Source: Brienomyrus brachyistius (lineage: Eukaryota; Chordata; Actinopteri; Osteoglossiformes; Mormyridae). From it: 64,000 nucleotides of DNA. Position 1 is the stretch's first letter, and each line of letters begins with the position of its first letter. Positions 47,901 through 57,520 of the stretch are shown here, in pieces. Position numbers and translations under genes: made by a program. The notes below the pieces were generated by a model. That model ran no database searches. It saw only the letters and a program-made list of their open reading frames with translations, and had not been told where the DNA came from. The stretch lies in NCBI RefSeq assembly GCF_023856365.1, contig NC_064536.1, forward strand, positions 35,332,776 to 35,396,775. The letters are read 5' to 3'.

Positions 47901-50804
47901 GACAGGCTGTACTTGTTATACATGTTCTCACTGGTGCGGTTCTCAAAGGGGATCATGACCTGCAGCAGTGGGTGGAGAAGCAGGTGGAGCTTATAGCAGC
48001 AAAGCAAACCTCCACCCTACTAAAGCACTCCTACACCACCTCCACCTCCCTAAAGCATACCTACCCCACCTCCACCCCTTTCAGGCATACCTACCCCACC
48101 TCCACTACTAAAGCACACCTACCAACACCTACCCCGCAAAGCATGCCTACCGCACCTCCACCCATCTATAGAATGCCTCCACCTCACTAAATCACACCTA
48201 CCTCACCTCCAGCCCCCAAAGCACACCTGCCTCACCTTCACCCCAAAACACACCTATCCAACCTCCACCCCAAAACATGCCTACCCCACCTCCACCCTAA
48301 AGCATGCCTACCCCACCTCCACCCCAAAGAATATTCACCCCACCTCACTAAAGCACACCTACCTCACCTCCAGCCCCCAAAGTACACCTACCTCACTTCC
48401 ACTCCTATAAAGCACAATTACACCATCTGCACCTCCCTTAAGCGCACCTACCCCACCTCCACTCATAGCCCATTTCCATCCCCCACTATTTTCTAACCTG
48501 GACCCTTTATTTCCTTTATTTAATGTCTGCTCTATGATTCCACCCTCAGCCGCTTCCCTCACCTCTGCCAGCTTCCCCTCGAAGGCCAACACCTCCTCCA
48601 TCTGCGTCTGAGCTATCTGCTGATTGGCTCCCAACATGACAGCAACTTCCACCATCAGCCTGAGCAGAGCTTCTCTGTACTGGATGAGAGGGAAGCTATA
48701 ATGAATCCCCACAGACAGCTCAGGAACCCGTTACCAAATCCACACAGAGAGCAGAGAGTCAGGACGTTCAGGTACACCATAGCCTCTGTAAACTGTGTTT
48801 AGGACACTACACTAGTGGTCGAAATTGTGGAAACATATCCAGATTTTAGAGATTTATTCCACTTAGTCCAGTTACATTAAATTAATTATATTTAATTGTC
48901 CAATGTATGATATTTGAAAAACATTCTTTGATTGTTTATAAACATTACTAGTGTATACTCTGTCAGTATTCAGTGTCTAGCACCCGCTCAGGTACACCAT
49001 ACTCTCTGTAAGTCGGTGTTTGGCATCTGGCGACCACTCAGGTACACCATACTCTCTGTAAGTCGGTGTTTGGCATCTGGCGACCACTCAGGTACACCAT
49101 ACTCTCTGTAAGTCGGTGTTTGGCATCTGGCGACTACTCAGGTACACCATACTCTCTGTAAGTCGGTGTTTGGCATCTGGCAACCACTCAGGTACACCAT
49201 ACTCTCTGTAGGTGGGGGTTCAGCATCTGGCAACCTGAGTGGCTGATGAATCAAGACTCACCATCTGTGCCTCAGTTGTGTTGGTTATGTAGTCCTCCCT
49301 GGAGGACAGTGACAGGGATGCTTGGTCCAGCTAGAGGGAGAGAGTCACACACAGAGGGAGAGAGTCACGCACCGAGGGAGAGAGTCACACACAGAGGGAG
49401 AGAGTCACGCACAGAAGGAGAAGAGTCACACACAGCGGGAGAGAGTCACACACAGAGGGAGAGAGTCACGCACAGAGGGAGAGAGTCACACACAGCGGGA
49501 GAGAGTCACACAGGGCAGCGTTGGGGCCCCTAAGTGGTGACACTGAGCCAAACCCCCTCCCCCCCCCCCCCCCACACACACACACACATATACACATACA
49601 CAGCCAGACCCACCTTGATGATGTAGCGACTGGAGTTCTTGTCGTCAGGGGCGACGTACATGCGCACCAGCACAGACTTGCTGTGGTACGTGCGGATGTG
49701 AGCCAGCGTCTCCAGCAGGCTGAAGCGAGACTCCTCCCACTGCCAGGAAGTGCCGAGCTCATTGCTGAGGACGGGCCAGCGTAGCTCACGGTGCCGCAGT
49801 GCTTTCAGCAGGGGCTTGGCATCCTCCAGCTCGATGGCGGCTGCACCGGGGACGCCACTGTCAGTGTCTCTGTGCCCGTGGTCGCAGCATGCTCTGTGTG
49901 TGCGAGTGACTTACTCTCGTTCATGCAGGAGCGGTACAGCATCTTGGCCTTCTTCACAGCCTCAACATCCTGTGGCGCTGTCGACAGCTCCAGCAGCTCT
50001 GGACACGACCAGGATCGTCTCAGCTCAGAGGCCAATGACATCATACCACACCACACTGCCCTGGCCTAGCCCAACCCCACACTGCATGGCACAGGGGTCC
50101 GTCTCGGCCTACCTTTCAGCTTCAGGTCCACTTCATGTCGCAGCCAGGGGTAGATCCCATAGGTAGAGGAATCTTCTGGAATAGGGTTGTCCTTCAGCCA
50201 TTCCCCGCAAGCATACTGGTAGAAGTCCTCACATGGTGCCGCGGACTGGTCCATCTTAGAGAGGATCGATCCAGCTGAAGACGAGGAAGACAACATAGAG
50301 GAGGAGCAGTCTGATGGACAGGTGGGTGTGAGGATGCAGGGAGAGCAGAGCGAGCAAGATGGAGACAGAGGGACTGACAGGCTGAGTGATGGATGGATGG
50401 TTAGAAGGATGGTATGTCTGCTCTTCTACGATCTAAAGCAGTGTTTCTCAAACTGGGAACCCCTGACAATCCATTATTTGGATCCTTTCCATGGCAGCTA
50501 CATCAGTGAAAGAGCAAAGCAGCCTCCTCCCCCAAACTCCTGAGATCTGAGCACATACCAGCCTCGATGCATTCCTGAGTAACGCAGAACTCGTCCCCCC
50601 CCAGCTTCCGGGACACTAGGATGAGAAGACAGGAAGTGGGTGGACCAGGCAGCCAGCGACCAGGGGAATACACATGCGTGGACAGGGCAAGGGCACGCAA
50701 TATATATACACACTGATATGCGTGGATAATTACACAGGGCCATGGAGACATGGTGCAGATAAACTGTAATGGGCTACCATGCCTGGAAGGCCAGCTTATG
50801 TAGA

Positions 50805-50878
<74 letters not shown>

Positions 50879-50902
50879 CATAGATGATATTTTTATACAC
50901 AG

Positions 50903-50953
<51 letters not shown>

Positions 50954-51951
50954 TTGTGCTTGTGTGTGTATGTATATATATACCAACACACATGAATAAT
51001 TACATGCCACGGTACCACAAAAATGCCAGCTTCCTGAACCACCACCAAAAGGCACAATAAGCAGCCCCCACCCAGTCTACTGGGGCCCCAACCCACGACC
51101 TCTGACCCATCGCAGAGAAGGGAGGGAACTCGGCACACTGCTGATCTAGCCATGCATCTTCCAAGAGGAGCAATAGAACTAAAGACGGGTTCCCTCTAAA
51201 TGCAGAACGTGTAGCCTCCCGCGGTGAATAGCCCAGAGAGGCGCGTAGCCCAGGGCAGCGCATAGCCCAGAGAGGCGTGTAGCCCAGAGCAGCGCATAGC
51301 CCAGAGAGGTGCGTAGCCCAGAGCAGCGCATAGCCCAGAGAGGTGCGTAGCCCAGAGCAGCGCATAGCCCAGAGAGGTGCGTAGCCCATAGCAGCGCATA
51401 GCCCAGAGAGGTGCGTAGCCCAGAGCAGCGCATAGCCCAGAGAGGCGCGTAGCCCAGAGCGGCGCATAGCCCAGAGTAGCGTGTAGCCCAGAGCAACATG
51501 TAACCCAGAGCAGTGCGTAGCCCAGAGCAACATGTAACCCAGAGCAGTGCGTAGCCCAGAGCAGTGCGTAGCCCCCGGCTATCACAGTGGGCGGGAGCTT
51601 CCTCTTGCGGGTCTGTAATTACAGTATCTGTGCCTCTGTGTGTCATTTGATATCTCCCTAAAATAACTCACGTGCATGCAGCAGTCACCCCCTCCAGCCC
51701 CTAGCCCCCCGCAAATGTCCCCACGCTGAGCATTTAGCCCAAAATGGGGGGCTTTTTTTGCCCCATAAGCCCAATCCTCCCTTGCTCCATGCTCCAGTTT
51801 TACTACCCACCCCCCGCCAGAGATACTCACCCAAGATGAGAGCCAGCAGGAGCACCAGAGACAGCCCCATGGACGCACCCAGCGCCCCCTTCAGCAGTCG
51901 GCCAGACCTGCCTGTCTTGGGGCTGCCGCCGCCCAGCCGTTCTGCCTCCAT
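44946..51951 (-). CDS. phex: PHEX, M13 zinc endopeptidase (phosphate-regulating neutral endopeptidase)
   Basis: All 22 exons join in phase: 51951-51831, 50615-50559, 50274-50113, 49998-49915, 49840-49614, 49330-49262, 48679-48563, 47959-47876, 47776-47631, 47425-47332, 47217-47089, 46920-46819, 46744-46670, 46485-46382, 46273-46215, 46110-46056, 45980-45913, 45841-45711, 45609-45544, 45394-45290, 45199-45123, 45048-44946 (stop). The product is 744 residues (human 749, also 22 exons). It is a type II membrane protein: short cytosolic tail, one helix near residues 26-41 ([17 protein letters not shown]), large ectodomain. The substrate motif VNAFYS, the zinc motif HELTH (~575-579), the third zinc ligand in ENIAD (~637) and the terminal CRVW are present. 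PHEX rather than neprilysin is shown by [13 protein letters not shown] and [22 protein letters not shown] loss in mammals causes phosphate wasting and rickets. Odd: TLAENIAD replaces the usual TLGENIAD. Confidence 0.97.
47975..48480. repeat. Degenerate ~24-30 bp minisatellite in phex intron 7
   Basis: Many imperfect units of CCTACCCCACCTCCACCCC + AAAGCA fill most of the intron between exons 48679-48563 and 47959-47876. Confidence 0.75.
48810..48965. mobile_element. Possible Tc1-type end fragment
   Basis: ACACTAGTGGTCGAAATTGTGGAAAC followed by AT-rich sequence resembles a Tc1-like terminus. No transposase is present. It lies in phex intron 6, beside the 50-bp array. Confidence 0.35.
48980..49235. 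repeat. 50-bp minisatellite in phex intron 6
   Basis: Five units of CACTCAGGTACACCATACTC + TCTGTAAGTCGGTGTTTGGCATCTGGCGAC, nearly identical in the middle and diverged at both ends. The right edge is close to the donor of exon 49330-49262. Confidence 0.9.
49332..49515. repeat. ~22-bp minisatellite in phex intron 5
   Basis: About eight units of GAGAGAGTCACACACAGAGG, beginning two bases from the acceptor of exon 49330-49262. A C/CA-rich run follows at 49550-49600. Confidence 0.9.
50808..50970. repeat. (TA)n/(TG)n microsatellite in phex intron 1
   Basis: A TA run of about 60 bases, a second TA run at about 50906-50937, and then a TG run. Likely highly polymorphic. Confidence 0.95.
51225..51575. 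repeat. 17/34-bp minisatellite in phex intron 1
   Basis: About 20 half-units alternate GTAGCCCAGAGCAGCGC and ATAGCCCAGAGAGGTGC. All three minus-strand frames stay open (up to 177 codons), an effect of the repeat and not of coding selection. Confidence 0.9.
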
Positions 51952-53229
51952 GCTGTCTTGGGGGGGGCACACAGCGATACAGGGAGGTAACTCCCTTGTC
52001 CCTCCTGTTCTCCCCCCCACCCCCACCTCCTAACTCTCTCACTCCCTTTCCCAAATTCCCACCGCGGTTCCTCTCTTCTGCCTGCTCTGTCCATCCACTC
52101 CTCTAACTCTTGCTCAAACCCTGTCCAGTCTGGAAGGTTCTTCTCTTACCCTCTGGTCCCACCTCCCCAGGAATACCGTGTGTCGTTAGGTTCCTTTAGG
52201 GTCCACGTCCGGTGCTGGCACTTTCTCACACTTTGGGCCAGGAGTTCAGGTTTCCTGGAGAAATTGGATCCTGGGATTCTGCCACCAGCCTTAAAGGGCT
52301 TCTGGGTCCTGGTTTCACTGGCAGCTGCCCCGCACAGGGCTCCAAAACACAGAGAGAGAGAGAGGGAGGGAGAAAGTGGGAGGCAGAGAGAGATGGAAAA
52401 CAGAGGAAGAAGGCGAGCCAGCGGAGCAGAGACAGGATGAGCAGCGGTGTCCACAGCCAGATGAACAAAAGGCCAAAGAAAGTAAGAAGTGATTAAGCGC
52501 AGTTCTCTTCCACGGGTGGCCGTTTGCTGCCTAACTCTCTCTCTCTCTCTCTTCCTTGCTCCCTCCTTCTCCCTTGTTTTTTTCTCTCCAGCACCTGCCC
52601 TCTGTACCGATGATGACCACGTTTGGTGCCACATGCCACACCCTGCATGTCGGGACCGCCCGGCCAGGCTTTAGAGTTTCAAAACACAGTTTTAAGGATA
52701 AATGTCTGATAAAAAGCTGTAATCTACATACTCCGGTTATGTAAACAGGGAAAAATGCATGTGTGTGCCGGCCTTAAGCTCAGTGCCATGCTCAGATGGA
52801 TGAGGGAGGCCAAGACAGAGTGTTAACACATTAAGAGTGTGTGTATGAGAATGTGTGAGCTTTCAGCCAGACCTGGAGGCTTACATGTTGAGGCAGACCC
52901 TTGGAGCTGGAGCTGATGACAACATTTTATTAGAAAGCGTTGGGGAACACAGCGAAGTGCAATCGGAAAATCCTGAAATATCAAAACACTCACCTTCAAG
53001 TCCTAATGGCCGTTGTGGGGTCCTAAGTCTTACCGCCTGAGTTTTGGACACACAGTAGGGCAGCACCGAGCTGTACGTCTCACTGTCTGAGCTTCGATCT
53101 CTGTGATCTCAATTTCTTTATCAACAAAATATCTGAAATATGTGCTTAAATACGATCTAGTGGTGTCCTGGTATTAGCTACTCCAGTGCACACTGCTAAC
53201 TTGAGTCATTTCTCTCTCATCTCCCTCCC
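51952..53229. other. Upstream region of phex
   Basis: It contains GA-rich and CT-rich low-complexity runs (52350-52440, 52520-52590) and no supported gene. The phex transcription start should lie in its left part. A single diverged unit of the downstream 50-bp satellite is at about 53052-53100. Confidence 0.45.
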
Positions 53230-53900
53230 TCATCTAAGCAGAGTAATATCGGATCTAAAACCCTCGACCCACATAACTCCTTGACCCAGTGCCTGTCTTC
53301 TGAAAGAGGCTTTCGGCTGCATTGATCCTTTTATTTTGGACATTAAAAATAGTTCACTCATTTCTGGATGAGTACCAGAGTTTTTTAAACATGTAGTTGA
53401 AACTGCTAATAAAAAACTTGGTCTCGATTATAACGACCCAAGTAATTACAGGCCAAAATCATCCATCCATCCATCCATTTTCCAAACCGCTTATCCTATT
53501 GGGTCGCGGGGGGTCCGGAGCCTATCCCGGAATCAATGGGCACGAGGCAGGGAACAACCCAGGATGGGGGGCCAGCCCATCGCAGGGCACACTCACACAC
53601 CATTCACTCACACATGCACACCTATGGGCAATTCAGCAACTCCAATTAGCCTCAGCATGTTTTTGGACTGTGGGGGGAAACCGGAGTACCCGGAGGAAAC
53701 CCCACGACGACATGGGGAGAACATGCAAACTCCGCACACATGTGACCCAGGCGGAGACTCGAACCCGGGTCCCAGAGGTGTGAGGCGACAGTGCTAACCA
53801 CTGCACCAAGGCCAAAATCAAATATTCCATAATGGAAACGGCTGTTTTTCCAGCAATCCAGCCATTATTACTGAAAATAATATATATTGGATATATTTCA
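53230..53900 (+). mobile_element. L2-like LINE remnant split by a SINE
   Basis: The flanks read as a degraded reverse transcriptase: LDPVPVF-like region, then VPEFFKHVVETANKKLG, then YNDPSNYRP, interrupted at 53461 and resumed after 53820. Only short fragments are readable. Confidence 0.55.
53462..53808 (-). mobile_element. Full-length tRNA-derived SINE with 12-bp target-site duplication
   Basis: The element reads on the minus strand from TTGGTGCAGTGGTTAGCACTG (A box) and GACCCGGGTTCGAGTCTCC (B box) to a (GGAT)n tail. It is flanked by AGGCCAAAATCA at 53450-53461 and 53809-53820. The target was the LINE remnant. Confidence 0.9.
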
Positions 53901-53913
53901 ATCTGGTTTCTGC

Positions 53914-54625
53914 AGTGGGGCAGCATGGAGCTCTATGTCTCGCCATCTGAGCTTTGGACGTGCAGTGGGGCAGCATGGAGCTCTATGTCTCGCCATCTGA
54001 GCTTTGGACGTGCAGTGGGGCAGCATGGAGCTCTATGTCTCGCCATCTGAGCTTTGGACGTGCAGTGGGGCACCATGGAGCTCTATGTCTCGCCATCTGA
54101 GCTTTGGACGTGCAGTGGGGCAGCATGGAGCTCTATGTCTCGCCATCTGAGCTTTGGACGTTCAGTGGGGCAGCATGCAGCTCTATGTCTCGCCATCTGA
54201 GCTTCGGACGTTCAGTGGGGCAGCATGCAGCTCTATGTCTCGCCGTCTGAGCTTCGGACGTTCAGTGGGGCAGCATGCAGCTCTATGTCTCGCCGTCTGA
54301 GCTTCGGACGTTCAGTGGGGCAGCATGCAGCTCTATGTCTCGCCGTCTGAGCTTCGGACGTTCAGTGGGGCAGCATGCAGCTCTATGTCTCGCCGTCTGA
54401 GCTTCGGACGTTCAGTGGGGCAGCATGGAGCTCTATGTCTCGCCGTCTGAGCTTCGGACGTGCAGTGGGGCAGCATGGAGCTCTATGTCTCGCCGTCTGA
54501 GCTTCGGACGTACAGTGGGGCAGCATGGAGCTCTATGTCTCGCCGTCTGAGCTTCGGACGTGCAGTGGGGCAGCATGGAGCTCTATGTCTCGCCATCTGA
54601 GCTTTGGACGTGCAGTGGGGCAACG
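53914..54625. repeat. 50-bp minisatellite between phex and sms
   Basis: About 14 units of CAGTGGGGCAGCATGGAGCT + CTATGTCTCGCCATCTGAGC + TTTGGACGTG. Variants (ATG[G/C]AG, CCATC/CCGTC, TTTGG/TTCGG) are clustered in blocks. A single diverged unit lies 0.8 kb to the left at about 53052-53100. Confidence 0.95.
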
Positions 54626-54639
54626 TTGGGCTCAACGTT

Positions 54640-55670
54640 TTGGCTTATGGGCTTTGGACATGAGAAATGGGGCTCAATGTCTTGCTGTCTAACCTTTGGA
54701 TGGATGCACAGTGAAATCTTTCAAGATCAAGCTCATTGTTGTTTATTTTTATAGGCAATATTTTCCAATGAATGCACATAATTGCCTCCTTTGAAACTGG
54801 CAGGGACATCTGGGTTTTTTTTCCTGAGTGTTTTGTTTTTCCTGTTTATTGACTGGAATAAACCAAAGAAGACAGTCTGTAAACATCCCCAGCACTAAAT
54901 CAAACATCCCCCCCATGATGCTGCTGTGCACGAAGGATTCTGACGATCTCGGTTCACTCTCCACACAGGTTCAGCGGGTGTAGCAGCCTTCTCCACCCCT
55001 CCCCCTTCCCCACCCGCAAAGCTCCACCTCTCCCTCACATGGCAACCGTAGGCTGTGCCAGCTGGCCGGTGACCACAGCACCGCCCATGCTGGGCGACAG
55101 CGTGACAGAGCTCAGACTACTGCCTGGGACCAAAAGCCTCCACCTGCATTCCTTCCACTTGACTCTGTGCCACCAGCGATGGGCACCATCTCCGCGGGGC
55201 ACGAATCTCAGCATGCCGCTGTTTTGGGCTCTGCAGATGACAGAGCCATGCCAGCGAATCAGAGAGGAACGCGGGAAGAGGAGAGCAGGCGTGGGTAGTA
55301 CCCCCAGAGGGGAGGCCCTGAGACGCTATTCCTGGAGCCCAGTCTGGGTGGATTAGGCAGGCGCTTCCTGACGCTCCCAGAGAGGGAGGTGAGCACACTG
55401 TCATTATGGCAGTGTGACGGGCAGCTGTGGGGAACAAAGGCGAGTGCAAAGAGCGCCTGTTAGCCAGTGGAAGAACACGCCAGGAACATAGGGACGCACA
55501 ATAACACACACACACACACACTGTATTCATATTTGGTACCCACAATGTACTATTTACATGACCCCACACACACACAGAGCTGAAAAAAACACTGTGCTGC
55601 AGGATAAACCCACCCCCCTTTTCCGAGGTTCTTTCATGGACACTCAAAGACACAAGAAGTTTGAACCACA
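54640..55670. other. Intergenic, nothing recognised
   Basis: No supported gene. A short CA run is at 55505-55525. Confidence 0.4.
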
Positions 55671-55675
55671 CTCTC

Positions 55676-55693
55676 TTTATTGAACTATTTATT
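55676..55693 (-). terminator. Two poly(A) signals, probably of sms
   Basis: AATAAA on the minus strand at 55676-55681 and 55688-55693. They are 1.8 kb from the sms stop at 57521, so the 3' UTR would be long. No other gene ends here. Confidence 0.45.
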
Positions 55694-57360
55694 CATCCAG
55701 CAGTGCAGATCAGACCCAAGATGCCCACAGTCTCCCAGCATCCTTCACTTTGGTGGAAGCACAGCCTTCACAGACAAAACATAGTCATTTAATAACAGAC
55801 AGACGGCCTTCCCTTCACACTGAGCGCACAGGCGATGATGGTGCGGCCGCAGCCCGGGCAGACAGCGGCGTTACACATTCAGCGTCTCAGGCGTTAACAT
55901 GCCGGGCTCAAGGGGCTCATTAAGGTGGGTGATGGGTGGTGCCACACCGGGGGCAGTGCAAATAAAGACAGGATCCATGGCCTCGAAGACACACACATCC
56001 ACTTAAAAGGATAGGGACGTGACACTGGTGGGACACCCAATGAGCGGGCGGCAGAGCAAAGCGAGGTGACATGGAACAGGCCAGGAGGTGGCGGAGGTGA
56101 GCAGAGCCAGCAAACGAGCCCTCAGGTGGTTTTCCAGGGCTGCCAGGAGATTCACGTTATCTAAAGTGCCATTCATTCTCCGCGTAATGTGATTGGAAGC
56201 TCCTGGGAGAGCTGCTCCTGCAGCCCAAGGGCCTCTGTGTCCCTAGTCACACCACCAGGGGTCCCAGCAGCTGGTGGCAGTACGTGCCCCCCCACTACCA
56301 TCTGCCCACCCCCACGTCGTGATACAGGTCTAGATGTCACACATGTGGAGAGGTGCAGCCCCACTGACTCGGTCACTGCAGCACATGTGTTCAGGCACAC
56401 AGCTCCCATCCTGTGCAGATACCCCCAGGGCATTCTGGGTTGGGGGGGGGTCATGAGCGGGGGAGCAGGTGGTTGCCAAGCAGCTGGGGTCTGACAGAGC
56501 GTCTGTCGGTGCAGTAGGATGTGGCAGGCTCGGGAAGCAGTCTGACCCCTCGGATACCTGCCCTGCCACAGAGGACGCCCCTAGAGGTCTCCCACCTGCA
56601 GCGTGACCCCCCCATAAACCATACTCAGCTCGGCCCATCCAGCTGTGGGGCCTCCCCACCTCTGAGCATGGCCACGGCAGAAAAAACAAGAGGCAGAGGA
56701 AGAGAGGCACCCATCTGGGGGTCAGAGCGTGAAGGGAAGAGAAGGAGAGGAGACAGACAAACAGCAAGGCTCAGCTTGGGGGGAAGGACTCTGTACTCCT
56801 GTGCAGCGTCACAAACAGCCTCTCAGCGGGAAGGCAAGGCCGTCATTTTCCCTTTGAAACATGCTTAGAACACGCCCATATCAAGGGATCAGTGCAGTCC
56901 GTTTACAGATCAAACCTAAATCAGAGTCACCGTCTTGTCGGGACAACAGAAGCAAAAACACTAAAAACACTAAAAAAATAACCCACTACACCCGCTCAGA
57001 TGATTAAAAAGAGAGGAAAAAAAAGATAATTAAATATAGGGAGGGGGCGTCAGGTGTCTGCGGCCTGCTTTGCCTCACGGGGCGGAGCGGTGGCCGAGAG
57101 GAGGGCCTCAAAGCCAGCCACTTGACCCCGAGACAGACGGACAGGGAGAGACAGACAGATGCGCCTCCATCCAGCAAAACCACGCACCAGAAACAAAAGG
57201 GGCCTTGTGCTCCATGCAGTGGGCGGAGTCAACTGATTTCAGCCAGAGTGTGAAGACAGGCACCCGCAGGACAGCCCCGCCCAGCAGGAACACAAGGTAC
57301 ATTCTGCAGTACCGCAACAGTAAAAACCTCTTAAAAACCCAAACCGTCCTTTCATTCGCT

Positions 57361-57368
57361 CACACACG

Positions 57369-57405
<37 letters not shown>
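57361..57405. repeat. (CA)n microsatellite in sms 3' UTR
   Basis: About 20 CA units on the plus strand, that is (TG)n in the sms transcript, about 120 bases after the stop. Confidence 0.9.
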
Positions 57406-57406
<1 letters not shown>

Positions 57407-57520
57407 GGAAGAAAAACAGCACGAGTGGCCATAGGGCAACCAGGCAGAAGAAGCAGGCACAGCCCCTAAACCACACCTCCACCACGCCCCGGCCACACCA
57501 ATAGGGTGGGAGGACGGGGT

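Noticed and set aside
51000..51646. Three overlapping ORFs of 129-177 codons with [13 protein letters not shown] repeats
   Set aside because: They are shadows of the 17/34-bp satellite in phex intron 1; all frames are open because of the repeat.
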